Source: Acidaminococcus hominis
GTDB lineage: Bacteria; Bacillota; Negativicutes; Acidaminococcales; Acidaminococcaceae
NCBI RefSeq assembly: GCF_900291475.1
Contig: NZ_OLMM01000005.1
Coordinates: forward strand, 867,134 to 931,133
Direction: 5' to 3'
DNA length: 64,000 bases
Translations under genes and position numbers: made by a program
The notes under the pieces: generated by a model
Told to the model about the DNA's origin: nothing
The model's input: only the letters and a program-made list of their open reading frames with translations
The model's database searches: none
In this document: one piece after another, positions 28,668 to 36,302 of the stretch
How positions within the stretch are numbered: the stretch's first letter is position 1
How the letters are laid out: each line of letters begins with the position of its first letter

Positions 28668-28793
28668 AACTGATTCTCCTTTTTATAGTGCCTGCATTTT
28701 TGCAGGACTTTTTCTTTTTTGACTTGTTCCGGAGCGATGCCCCAGGTACAATAAAAGCAATAACAATCAATGAATTGACAGGGAGGGACGTGT

Positions 28794-29681
28794 GTGAATA
28801 CCAAACAGATGGAATATATTCTGGAGCTGGCCCGAACCGGCAACTTTAACCGGGCGGCGGAAAACCTTTATATTTCCCAGCCCACCCTGACCTACCAGAT
28901 TAAATTGGCAGAGCAAGAAATCCGTTTCCGGCTGTTTGACCGTTCCGGCCGAGGGGCAGCTCTGACCCCAGCCGGGGAGCAGTTTGTCACTACCTTGCAG
29001 AATGTGATGACAGAACTGCGGATTGCCGTAGAGCAGGGACAGAACTTTGCGGCCCGATTCCAGGAGAATCTCCGGCTGGTAATGCCCATCCGTTCGGCGC
29101 TGTACTTTTTGCCCCAGGCCCTGGAGCGTTTCGAACAGGAGCATCCGGGGATTTCTGTAACCCCTGGCTTTGATTGGCATCGGGGCATCGAAGCATTTCT
29201 TAAAGGCGAGTACGATATCTGCTTTGCCTACCAGGGGGATGTGCGCCATCTGCCAGATGTGCAGCTGCATCCTCTGTTTGACAGCAAGATTTATCTGGTG
29301 ACCCGGCAGGATGACCCACTGGCCCAAAAAACGCGAATTACGGAGCAGGACCTGGCAGATCGGACCCTGATGGTGGGCGGCCCTTCCCAGGACCCCCTGC
29401 GTCAGGTCCAGCGCCGGGTGGTGGAGCATACCGGCTGCCAATATTTCAACAGTGAAAGCCACGACATGTCCCTGACCTATGTGGCCTCCCAGCGGGGAAT
29501 CGTGCTGTCCCCAGGGTTTCTCAACGACCATACTGGGGCCTTTGCCTGGATACCCTTTGAATGTCCGGAAACCCTGCCCTGCGTGCTGTGTACCCACAAG
29601 GAGGACCGCCGCACCAGTGTCTGGCAGTTTGTTGCCCTGCTCCAGGAGCTGTACGCCGGGCAGCCGGATTTTCCCTGCTAA
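28794..29681 (+). CDS. LysR family transcriptional regulator
   Basis: A 295-residue regulator. The winged helix (residues 1-60, MNTKQMEYILELARTGNFNRAAENLYISQPTLTYQI) is followed by a periplasmic-binding-protein-like effector domain. The GTG start follows GGGAGGG. It is divergent from the aldo/keto reductase gene and overlaps the convergent flavodoxin gene by four bases at its 3' end, so it probably controls one or both of these redox genes. The inducer is unknown. Confidence 0.9.
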   Translation: MNTKQMEYILELARTGNFNRAAENLYISQPTLTYQIKLAEQEIRFRLFDRSGRGAALTPAGEQFVTTLQNVMTELRIAVEQGQNFAARFQENLRLVMPIRSALYFLPQALERFEQEHPGISVTPGFDWHRGIEAFLKGEYDICFAYQGDVRHLPDVQLHPLFDSKIYLVTRQDDPLAQKTRITEQDLADRTLMVGGPSQDPLRQVQRRVVEHTGCQYFNSESHDMSLTYVASQRGIVLSPGFLNDHTGAFAWIPFECPETLPCVLCTHKEDRRTSVWQFVALLQELYAGQPDFPC

Positions 29682-30205
29682 GCCTGTTTTAGGCCGCAGG
29701 CCCTGGCCCAGTCCAGCAGCTGCTTTTCTGAAGCATCTACGGCGGCTCCCTGAATAGCCAGGCTCTGGCCCAGACGGGCGCCCTTGCAGGCCTTTAGCAG
29801 ATCCTTTGCGGCGTGGCCCAGGCCAGAGCCCTCGTGGGTCAGCAGGGGATAAATGGTTTTTCCGGTAAAGTCCAGCATTTCCACCTGGGTAAAGATTGCC
29901 ATAGGGTAGGTGCCCCACCAGCAGGGCCCCGCAATTACCACCTTGTCGTAGGCGGAAATATCCGTCAGGGGCTGTAAAATCGCCGGCCGGGCGCCAGTGT
30001 GCAGCTCCTCCAGGGCCTGTTGGGTGCAGGTGTGATAATCCGTACTGTAGGGTTTCACCGTTTCCACCTGAAAGGTGTCGGCGCCGGTGGCCTTTGCCAG
30101 GTATTGGATGGCCTTTTTGGTCTGCCCAACCGGCAGGGAAACAATCCGGCCGTTCACGTAGTTTTCCCCTGACCGGGAATAGTAGAGAAGCAAGGTTTTA
30201 CTCAT
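29678..30205 (-). CDS. Flavodoxin family protein
   Basis: An FMN-binding electron carrier or reductase of 175 residues. The N-terminal LLYYSRSGENYVNG is the FMN phosphate loop, and VIAGPCWWGTYPMAIFTQVEML and LLTHEGSGLGHAAKDL are the isoalloxazine-side loops of flavodoxin-like proteins. I use the Met at 30205 (MSKTLLLYY) with AAAGGA upstream instead of the Met three codons earlier. It converges with the LysR gene and overlaps its stop by four bases. Confidence 0.88.
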   Translation of the reverse strand: MSKTLLLYYSRSGENYVNGRIVSLPVGQTKKAIQYLAKATGADTFQVETVKPYSTDYHTCTQQALEELHTGARPAILQPLTDISAYDKVVIAGPCWWGTYPMAIFTQVEMLDFTGKTIYPLLTHEGSGLGHAAKDLLKACKGARLGQSLAIQGAAVDASEKQLLDWARACGLKQA

Positions 30206-30383
30206 AGGAATCATCCTTTCTTGGAACCGGCTAAGGGGCCGGGAATGGTTGGTTGTTTTTTGGATTACTTGTATTGTAGGCTAGTAGATACTTATAAATC
30301 AAATTGAAATATTGGATAATCAATTTAAAAATTTAATCGTAGTGCGGAAAATCATTTCTGCTGCACTGTCTAAGGAGGATATT

Positions 30384-30713
30384 ATGCTGCTTCAGTTTTC
30401 CAAATCCGAGGAACGGGTTTTTTCAGCTATGAATGGGGGTACAGGAGAAGTGGCTGCCCAGCTATTGCCCTATCCGGGCGGCAAGGTCATTGCCTCCCGG
30501 CTGCTGCCGGGAGCGTCCATTGGGCTCCACCGCCACGAAACCAGTACGGATATCAACTTTGTCCTGTCCGGCACGGGCACCGCCCTGTGTGATGGAGTGG
30601 AGGAGCCCCTGACTCCGGGCTGCTGCCATATCTGCCCTAAGGGTTCTTCCCACAGCCTGACCAATACAGGGAGCCAGGACCTGGTGCTGCTGACAGTTGT
30701 TGTAGAAGGGTAA
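30384..30713 (+). CDS. Cupin domain protein
   Basis: A small single-domain cupin of 109 residues. Metal ligands are probably in LHRHETSTDINFVLSG (motif 1) and CHICPKGSSHSLTN (motif 2). It binds a metal and could be an isomerase, a dioxygenase-like enzyme or a ligand sensor. The ATG at 30384 has AAGGAGG 7 bases upstream; an open frame reaches back to 30312 but lacks a ribosome site. The 178 bases between it and the flavodoxin start are A+T rich and probably carry divergent promoters. Confidence 0.85.
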   Translation: MLLQFSKSEERVFSAMNGGTGEVAAQLLPYPGGKVIASRLLPGASIGLHRHETSTDINFVLSGTGTALCDGVEEPLTPGCCHICPKGSSHSLTNTGSQDLVLLTVVVEG

Positions 30714-30821
30714 GAGAAGTACAGCCTGTATAGGCGCACCCGGTCATGCCCCTGCCAATTGAACCCCACGGCCTACCTCCCAAAGTACCCGGTTTTTCTT
30801 TTTCTTTCTTTTATATTGTTA

Positions 30822-30830
30822 TGATATAAT
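30822..30830 (+). promoter_or_regulatory. Extended -10 promoter of the small membrane protein gene
   Basis: TGATATAAT, a perfect extended -10, 50 bases before the gene, within a T-rich stretch. Confidence 0.5.
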
Positions 30831-30879
30831 ATACATAATAGGAAGTTGTCCTTGTTTTTTGTAAAGCGAGGTGATGGGT

Positions 30880-31137
30880 ATGGGGAAGTTGTTCCGGGCT
30901 TTGGCGAGCTTCGTGTTTGTTCTAGGACTCATTGGCGGGGCTTTGATGGACCTCCTTTGTCTGCTGCCGCTGCTGCTTTTGGCGCTGGGGGTTGAATTAG
31001 TGGCGATGTATATTCTCGCCTCGATTTTTGTGTCTCCCGAGCATGCTGGGACAGTGGCCGTCGTCCTTACGGTACTCATGGTGGTTTTTGCACTCATCTA
31101 CGCCTGGGCGGAGGACCATCAAGACCAGTTGTTTTGA
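30880..31137 (+). CDS. Small hypothetical membrane protein
   Basis: Not recognised. It encodes 85 residues with three hydrophobic segments (about 8-26, 26-50 and 60-78) and an acidic tail AWAEDHQDQLF. The first residues MGKLFRAL give a positive inside start. I prefer ATG 30880 over GTG 30871 or ATG 30874 because AGCGAGGTG lies upstream, but the start is uncertain. It has its own promoter and a strong terminator, and so is likely a real expressed gene. No functional partner is evident. Confidence 0.6.
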   Translation: MGKLFRALASFVFVLGLIGGALMDLLCLLPLLLLALGVELVAMYILASIFVSPEHAGTVAVVLTVLMVVFALIYAWAEDHQDQLF

Positions 31138-31167
31138 TAGCTGCTGTTGTTCCAACAGGTGCACTCT

Positions 31168-31222
31168 AAAACAAAACACCCCTGAAGAAATGCCAGGCAT
31201 TTCTTCAGGGGTGTTTTGTTTT
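31168..31222. terminator. Bidirectional terminator, 27-base perfect inverted repeat
   Basis: Bases 31168-31194 are the exact complement of 31196-31222, with A/T runs at the outer ends. It separates the small membrane protein gene from the convergent HTH gene. The stem is unusually long for a terminator. Confidence 0.9.
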
Positions 31223-31225
31223 ATT

Positions 31226-31489
31226 TTAACTTTGCGGTTCAAATTTTTCAAAAGCCTGGTTGGCTTCCAGCCAGTTCTTGGCCAGGGGCAGCAGCCGGCG
31301 GCCATTGTCCGTTAGATCCGCCCGGCGGATTCCCTTGCTGCGCAGCACCAGTTCTGCACCCACCTGCCGTTCCAGGGCTTTCAGCCGATAGCTCACCGTG
31401 GCTTGGGATACGTATAAAAGCTTGGAGGCCTTGCTGATATTCCGTACGGTTGCTACAGTCAAAAACGTTTCTACCAATTCCTTATCCAT
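31226..31489 (-). CDS. LysR-type DNA-binding domain only, possibly truncated
   Basis: An 87-residue protein that consists of a complete LysR winged helix (residues 1-62, MDKELVETFLTVATVRNISKASKLLYVSQATVSYRL) and the start of the linker helix. It stops at FEKFEPQS, where a full regulator of about 300 residues would enter its effector domain. The stop is directly followed by a strong terminator. A good ribosome site (TAGGAGG) precedes the Met. Either a shortened gene or a stand-alone DNA-binding protein. Confidence 0.7.
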   Translation of the reverse strand: MDKELVETFLTVATVRNISKASKLLYVSQATVSYRLKALERQVGAELVLRSKGIRRADLTDNGRRLLPLAKNWLEANQAFEKFEPQS

Positions 31490-31858
31490 AAGGTGCGCCT
31501 CCTAGTATACTTTGTACCCGGTGGGAAGGAAGCCTTCTCCTGGCCCCAGATCAGCAACTGGAGATGCTTTGTGTGATTTGAACAGGACCAGGAAGTGCGC
31601 TTCATTCAAAAAACAGAGGGTAAAATGGATTTCAATTCCCCCTAATTTGGGGGATTGGGAACTATTATAGCGAAACGGCAATTTTTCTGCAAAAGGCTGT
31701 AGGAATCAACAGCTTTCTTTGGAAATAATGTTAGTATAATGCGTACAGAAAGCAGCGCTTATTGCCTGGCAACAGGGGGCGTGAAGCGGCTATTTTGGGT
31801 TGGAAACGATTTGTTGTTTATCATTTGATGCGGAAGAGAAGAAAGAAATTTGGTATAC
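31490..31858. other. Intergenic stretch without a recognisable gene
   Basis: About 370 bases between two divergent-in-spacing minus-strand genes. It holds a CCCCC / GGGGG hairpin near 31638-31653 and a TATAAT at 31735-31740 without a good -35 box. I see no convincing coding frame on either strand and no missing part of the truncated LysR gene. Confidence 0.4.
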
Positions 31859-32548
31859 CTATAGGGAAGCCTGGGGCAGGGTTTCCCCGGAGCAGAGCTG
31901 CATCAGGCGCTCCGGCTCCAGGATGGTGATGGTCTTTCGTTTGGTTTCGATAATGCCCAGGCGGCGCAGCTGGGTCAGCCCCCGGCTCACGTTGATCAGG
32001 CTGACGCCCAGGGTATCCGCCAGTTCTTCCTGGGTCAGGTCCTGGAGCATATTCCGCCGGCCCACTTCGCTGAGCTTTAGCAGGTACAGCAGGTTGCACA
32101 GCCGGACAAAGGAGCTGTTGTATTCCTGGTGGGCGCCATCGTAGATTAACAGGTTGGTGTAGGAGGAGAACCAGTCGATGACCCGGCGCACCAGGGCCGG
32201 ATTGGCTTCAAACAGCTGGGCGAACTGGGCCTGGGTAAATTCGTAGGCCTGGACATGGGTCATGGCCCGGCTCAGCAGGGATTCTTCAATCTTGTAGTGC
32301 AGGTAATGGAAGCCGGGGAAAATAGTTCCCCCTGCATGAAAGGAGAGAATCTTCCGGTGGCCGTTTTCGTGGATCAGGTAGTTTTCCACTACGCCGCTTC
32401 TGATGTAGTGAATCCGGTCAAACGGTTCGCCCGGTTCCCACAGGTAGTCCCCTTTGCGAAAGGAAACATCCTTGTGGGGCGCTGCGGCAAAATACCCTTC
32501 CAGGCTGCGAAAGTCATCAGCAAAAATGTATTTGGGAGTCCATTCCAT
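31859..32548 (-). CDS. Crp/Fnr family transcriptional regulator
   Basis: A 229-residue regulator with an N-terminal cyclic-nucleotide-type sensor fold (about residues 10-125, VSFRKGDYLWEPGEPFDRIHYIRSGVVENYL) and a C-terminal winged helix (about 165-215, DLTQEELADTLGVSLINVSRGLTQL). No N-terminal cysteine cluster is present, so it is not an FNR-type oxygen sensor; haem, thiol or small-molecule sensing are all possible. It is divergent from a nitroreductase operon, with a 16-base palindrome between them. Confidence 0.88.
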   Translation of the reverse strand: MEWTPKYIFADDFRSLEGYFAAAPHKDVSFRKGDYLWEPGEPFDRIHYIRSGVVENYLIHENGHRKILSFHAGGTIFPGFHYLHYKIEESLLSRAMTHVQAYEFTQAQFAQLFEANPALVRRVIDWFSSYTNLLIYDGAHQEYNSSFVRLCNLLYLLKLSEVGRRNMLQDLTQEELADTLGVSLINVSRGLTQLRRLGIIETKRKTITILEPERLMQLCSGETLPQASL

Positions 32549-32558
32549 CGTTGTTCAC

Positions 32559-32574
32559 CTCAGTATATACTGAG
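32559..32574. promoter_or_regulatory. Perfect 16-base palindrome between divergent regulator and nitroreductase genes
   Basis: CTCAGTATATACTGAG lies 11 bases before the Crp/Fnr start and 30 bases before the nitroreductase start. It is a good candidate operator for the Crp/Fnr regulator, although it does not match the E. coli CRP or FNR consensus. Confidence 0.55.
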
Positions 32575-32604
32575 ATTTATTTTACCATTTTTGGAGGCGA
32601 AAAA

Positions 32605-33132
32605 ATGAACGAAATTTTGGCGTGCATCAAGCAGCGCCGGAGCATCCGGAAATTTAAACCGGACCTGATTCCCTGCGAGGACATGGATGCCATCATCGAG
32701 GCCGGCCTGTACGCCGCCAGCGGCATGGGCAAGCAGGCCACCAAGATTATTGCGGTCACCAATAAAAAGGTCCGGGATGAACTTAGCGACCTGAACCGGC
32801 AAATCGGAGGCTGGAAGCCGGGCTTTGATCCTTTCTACGGAGCCCCGGTGGTGCTTATTGTCCTGGGGGACAAAAGCTGGGTGAACCATGTGTACGACGG
32901 CAGCTTGGTAATGGGCAACCTGATGCTGGCTGCCCAGGCCCTGGGCATTGGCAGCTGCTGGATTCACCGGGCCAAGGAAGAATTTGAGCTGCCCTACGGC
33001 CAGGAGCTTCTGCAAAAACTGGGTATCCAGGGGGAATGGGAAGGCATCGGCCACTGCGTGCTGGGCTATCCGGAAGGCCCCTTGCCTGAGGCCCCGGCCC
33101 GGAAACCGGACCGGGTGTATTATATTGAATAG
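32605..33132 (+). CDS. Nitroreductase family protein
   Basis: FMN-dependent oxidoreductase of 175 residues. The N-terminal CIKQRRSIRKFKPD is the FMN phosphate-binding segment; AALGIGSCWI-type sequence (AAQALGIGSCWIHRA) and the C-terminal GIGHCVLGYPEG complete the fold. The ATG at 32605 has TTGGAGGCG upstream. The frame extends back to 32551, but that part crosses the operator. It heads a three-gene set with the reductase and TIGR04076-like genes, under the divergent Crp/Fnr regulator. Confidence 0.9.
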   Translation: MNEILACIKQRRSIRKFKPDLIPCEDMDAIIEAGLYAASGMGKQATKIIAVTNKKVRDELSDLNRQIGGWKPGFDPFYGAPVVLIVLGDKSWVNHVYDGSLVMGNLMLAAQALGIGSCWIHRAKEEFELPYGQELLQKLGIQGEWEGIGHCVLGYPEGPLPEAPARKPDRVYYIE

Positions 33133-33144
33133 GAGGCATTACGC

Positions 33145-33681
33145 ATGAAGGTACTGGTGATTACCGGCAGCCCCCATCGGCAGGGCTGCTCGAATTGTCT
33201 GGCTGAGCAGGCCATGGCCGGCGCTCAGGCAGCAGGGCACAGCCTGGAACGGGTGGATGCGGCTTTTGCCAATATACATCCCTGTATTGGCTGCAATCAT
33301 TGCGAAAGCGGCAAGCATCCCTGCATCTACCAAGATGACATGACGGCGATTTATCCCAAAATTGAAAGGGCGGAGGCTCTGATTTATGCTACACCCTTAT
33401 ATTACCATGCTGCATCGGCCCAGTTTCTCACCCTTATCGACCGTTACCATGGCATTGATGAACATATTCGCGGAACCCACAAAAAATGCATTCTTCTGGT
33501 AACCGGTTCCAATCCGGACCCTTCCTATATGGATGGTATGCGTATCTGGTTCCAGACGGATATGCGCTATTTGGGGTGGCAGGCAGCCGGCGCTGTCTAT
33601 GCCCACGGCTGCACAACTGCGGCCCAGCTGAAGGAAACGGCTTTTGCCCAGGAAGCCTATCGGTTAGGTTATACTTTATAA
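33145..33681 (+). CDS. NADPH-dependent FMN reductase-like / iron-sulfur flavoprotein-like protein
   Basis: A 178-residue flavodoxin-like protein. LVITGSPHRQGCSNCL is the FMN phosphate loop. PCIGCNHCESGKHPC supplies Cys47, Cys50, Cys53 and Cys60, spaced CxxCxxCx6C, close to the compact cluster motif of iron-sulfur flavoproteins. ATPLYYHAASAQFLTLIDR is the flavin-side loop. It starts 12 bases after the nitroreductase gene after AGGAGG. Likely an electron carrier or disulfide/quinone reductase; cluster binding is inferred from spacing only. Confidence 0.85.
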   Translation: MKVLVITGSPHRQGCSNCLAEQAMAGAQAAGHSLERVDAAFANIHPCIGCNHCESGKHPCIYQDDMTAIYPKIERAEALIYATPLYYHAASAQFLTLIDRYHGIDEHIRGTHKKCILLVTGSNPDPSYMDGMRIWFQTDMRYLGWQAAGAVYAHGCTTAAQLKETAFAQEAYRLGYTL

Positions 33682-33723
33682 AAACGTTTTTAGGGAAGCA
33701 CAACGCAAGAGGAGGAATTTTCC

Positions 33724-34299
33724 ATGCAGTACAAAGTAAAAGTCACGGTAATCGACAAGAAGCTGTACCCGGAGCTTCAGGAGGCCTATTGCGCAGACCC
33801 CCAGTCCGGGGCTTGTCCCTGCTACAATGTGGGGGATACCTTCGTATTTGAGCGATATGGCCTACAGGACGATTTCTGGCATATGGGGCTGAATACCTTG
33901 AAGGAAACACAAGGAACGGCAGCCGGGGTGGCCGGCGGTCCGGCTATGCCCCATTGCTCCGAGGCTTGGGATGCCATCAGCCGGTACATCTACACCGGCC
34001 TGCAAGGGGGCTCCATTATGCGGGGCTGGATGCGGGACGAGCACCAGATGATTGCCTGCTGCTCCGATGGCACCCGTCCGGTTATCTTTAAAATCGAGCG
34101 TTTGGACTACAAGCTGGTGAAGCTGCCCCAGGGGGACCTGACAAAGGCAGCGGCTGCCCTGGGAAGCGTGCCCGGGGTACAGCAAGCCACGGTGCGGGAA
34201 GACCTGGGAGCCGTGGAAGTGTATATGGACCGGAACCAGGAAGTGGGCGATGAAGCCCTGCGTCAGGCTCTGGAGGGCAGATCCGTTACCATTGAATAA
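33724..34299 (+). CDS. TIGR04076-like protein with C-terminal ferredoxin-fold extension
   Basis: A 191-residue cytosolic protein. The first about 125 residues (YKVKVTVIDKKLYPELQEAY, CPCYNVGDTFVFE, GWMRDEHQMIACCSDGTRPV) resemble TIGR04076 proteins of unknown role. The last about 60 residues (KLVKLPQGDLTKAAAALGSV onwards) resemble a heavy-metal-associated/ferredoxin-like beta-alpha-beta fold but have no CxxC. The family call is from recall. It follows the reductase gene after 42 bases with GAGGAGG and ends the operon. Confidence 0.65.
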   Translation: MQYKVKVTVIDKKLYPELQEAYCADPQSGACPCYNVGDTFVFERYGLQDDFWHMGLNTLKETQGTAAGVAGGPAMPHCSEAWDAISRYIYTGLQGGSIMRGWMRDEHQMIACCSDGTRPVIFKIERLDYKLVKLPQGDLTKAAAALGSVPGVQQATVREDLGAVEVYMDRNQEVGDEALRQALEGRSVTIE

Positions 34300-34309
34300 C
34301 CTGCAAAAG

Positions 34310-34350
34310 AAAAACGACCTATTCTGCACTTGGCAGAACAGGCCGTTTTT
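34310..34350. terminator. Bidirectional terminator after the TIGR04076-like gene
   Basis: AAAAACGACCTATTCTGC (34310-34327) pairs with GCAGAACAGGCCGTTTTT (34333-34350), with two internal mismatches. A and T runs flank both sides. Confidence 0.85.
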
Positions 34351-34537
34351 CTTTTTGGCGGACAATTTAGCACTGCTTTTTTTAGTGGCGATTTCCCCGA
34401 TTTTGCACCTTGAAAGTACTCCGTCAGTCCCTGCACTTGGCAGAACAGGCCGTTTTTCCTTCTGGTGGACAATTTAGCACTACTTTCTTTTTGGCGTTTC
34501 CCCCGATTCCGCACCCTGGAAGTACTCCGTCAGTTCC
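34324..34537. repeat. Tandem 107-base direct repeat spanning a LysR gene 3' end
   Basis: Copy A is 34324-34430 and copy B is 34431-34537, both opening with CTGCACTTGGCAGAACAGGC and closing with AAGTACTCCGTCAGT. The copies differ at scattered positions only. Copy B contains the last codons and stop of the LysR gene on the minus strand; copy A repeats the same tail coding sequence (LTEYFQG) outside the gene. Confidence 0.9.
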
Positions 34538-35460
34538 TTCAGGAGAATCTTCAGGGCGTAGGACTGGGTTTTGTGTTTTTTGGTCAGGCAGCAGATTTCA
34601 CTGTCAAAATGGGGAATCTGCACCAGGGTAATGGGGGGCTGTTCCTTTTGCAGGGCCTGGTATTCCCGGTTCATCTGGGCGGCAAACTGGGCAAAGGAGA
34701 AGGAATAGCCTAGCCCCCGCAGGGTCAGCTTGGTGACGGTTTCCAGGTCGTGGATGGAGTACAGGGGCCGGGGGTTGATGCCCAGCTGATAAAAGAAGGA
34801 ATCCCCGTTGTTTTTGATGGCCGAATGGATCATCTGGAGAAAGGGTTCCTGGACCAACAGGTCCATAAGCCGGCCCGGGTCCAGCTGCTCCACGGACAGT
34901 ACGGCGGGCTTTTTGCCGGCGAGCTGCGGGAAGTAGCCTGTGAGCAGCTTTTGGGGCAGCAATAGGCAGAAGGGGTCCCGGTACAGCAGCTGCCGCTCTA
35001 TATGGCTGGCGGCCGTCCGGGAGGTGGCTACCAGCACATCCAGGGTATCGTCCTGGAGCTGTTCTTCCAGCTGCCGGTAGCCGTCCACCAGGAGGGTCAG
35101 GTCAATATGGGGATACTTCTGGTAGAACTGGGGCAGAAAGTCCGGGAGAATCAGCCGGGAGCGGATAGGGGTGATGCCCAGGGTAATATGCCCCCGCAGG
35201 TTCTGGGCCACCTCATCCAGGGTATCGGTCAGCTTGTTTTCCAGGGCCAGCATTTCCCGGGCGTAGGTGACCATGCAGTGACCTGCATCTGTCAGCTGGA
35301 GATGGGGACCCCGGAGGAAAAACTGGGTATGGTATTCCTTTTCCAGCCGCTGGATGGCCGAGCTCAAGGTCTGCTGGGAAATAAACAGCTTTTTGGCGGC
35401 CTGGGTCATGTTCCGTTCTTCCGCCGTGGTCAAAAAATAAAGCAAACTCCGCTGGTTCAT
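34480..35460 (-). CDS. LysR family transcriptional regulator
   Basis: A 326-residue regulator with a winged helix at residues 1-60 (MNQRSLLYFLTTAEERNMTQAAKKLFISQQTLSSAI) and an effector-binding domain. It is somewhat longer than usual; the extra tail, TEYFQGAESGETPKRK, lies in a tandem-duplicated stretch. It is divergent from the aldolase/TRAP operon with 129 bases between starts and is the likely regulator of that operon. Confidence 0.9.
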   Translation of the reverse strand: MNQRSLLYFLTTAEERNMTQAAKKLFISQQTLSSAIQRLEKEYHTQFFLRGPHLQLTDAGHCMVTYAREMLALENKLTDTLDEVAQNLRGHITLGITPIRSRLILPDFLPQFYQKYPHIDLTLLVDGYRQLEEQLQDDTLDVLVATSRTAASHIERQLLYRDPFCLLLPQKLLTGYFPQLAGKKPAVLSVEQLDPGRLMDLLVQEPFLQMIHSAIKNNGDSFFYQLGINPRPLYSIHDLETVTKLTLRGLGYSFSFAQFAAQMNREYQALQKEQPPITLVQIPHFDSEICCLTKKHKTQSYALKILLKELTEYFQGAESGETPKRK

Positions 35461-35513
35461 GGGTCCTCCTATCCACAGAATTTTATCTGTGATAATTGAC
35501 TATAATTAAATGT

Positions 35514-35542
35514 TTTACACTGTAGCTTGCAAACAGTATACT
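35514..35542 (+). promoter_or_regulatory. Promoter of the aldolase/TRAP operon
   Basis: TTTACA (35514-35519) and TATACT (35537-35542) with exact 17-base spacing, 47 bases before the first gene. Upstream lies an A+T-rich region suitable for LysR binding. Confidence 0.7.
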
Positions 35543-35589
35543 AAATATATAGAAAAATCGCAAGACTTTCCACAAGAAGGAGCAGAACC

Positions 35590-36300
35590 ATGGAATTACA
35601 AGAAAAGAATGGACAGGTAGGGTTTCGCTACCGGACTTGCAGCGGCACGTGCAGCAGCAAGGCACTGAAGGCCCTGGAACCCTACGGAGTATGCAATCTG
35701 GCAGACGGCACCCACGGTTTTTATGTGCTGACCCCGGCCATCCACAGCCTGGGGGTGTATCGGAAGGTCATTGGACCCGCAGTGACGGTGGAAATTCCTC
35801 CGGGAGATAACCTGATGGTCCACAAGGCCATGGCCCTGATTCAGCCGGGAGCGGTGCTGGTCATCAAGATTACCGGCGAGGGCTGTGCGTCCGCCTGCGG
35901 CGGCATTATGCTCCGGCGGATGCAGCGGCTGGGTATCCAGGCTGTCATTGTGGACGGCTACGTAAGGGACCTGGACGAGCTGCTGCAAACGGATATGCCG
36001 GTATTTGCCCGGGGGCTGATGCCTGCCGGCTGCAAAAAGAACGGCCTGGGGCAGATCAATTACCCCATTGCCTGCGGGGGCGTGGTTGTCCGGCCCGGGG
36101 ATATCATCGTAGCAGACCGGGACGGAGTGATTTGCCTGCCGGAAGAAGATGTGCAGGAAGTGGCCCAACGGGCCGCCGAGAAGCTCCAGAAGGAAGCCCG
36201 GGCCCTGAAGAACATTGCAGAAGGGCACCTGGTTATGGAGAACGTGGACGAAATCCTGGCCCAGCGGGGATTAAAACAGCTGGGAGGCAAGGAGGGGTAA
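35590..36300 (+). CDS. RraA-like / 4-hydroxy-4-methyl-2-oxoglutarate aldolase family protein
   Basis: A 236-residue cytosolic protein of the RraA/HMG-aldolase fold. DGYVRD at residues 122-127 and the preceding GEGCASACGGIM correspond to the metal and pyruvate-enolate site of the aldolases. PGDIIVADRDGVICLPEE near 173-190 is also typical. With an HpaI-like aldolase and a transporter in the same operon, a catabolic aldolase that releases pyruvate is more likely than RNase E inhibition. The substrate is unknown. Confidence 0.82.
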   Translation: MELQEKNGQVGFRYRTCSGTCSSKALKALEPYGVCNLADGTHGFYVLTPAIHSLGVYRKVIGPAVTVEIPPGDNLMVHKAMALIQPGAVLVIKITGEGCASACGGIMLRRMQRLGIQAVIVDGYVRDLDELLQTDMPVFARGLMPAGCKKNGLGQINYPIACGGVVVRPGDIIVADRDGVICLPEEDVQEVAQRAAEKLQKEARALKNIAEGHLVMENVDEILAQRGLKQLGGKEG

Positions 36301-36302
36301 GC

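Noticed and set aside
30735..30780. A tRNA-like D-arm on the minus strand (GGTTCAATTGGCAGGGGC)
   Set aside because: The stem GTTC/GGGC and the loop fit a D-arm, but no matching anticodon or T-arm follows. It is at best a decayed tRNA fragment and may be chance.
31800..32144. Plus-strand open frame opposite the Crp/Fnr gene
   Set aside because: It has no ribosome site and lies mostly opposite a certain regulator gene; its residues follow the complementary codon pattern.
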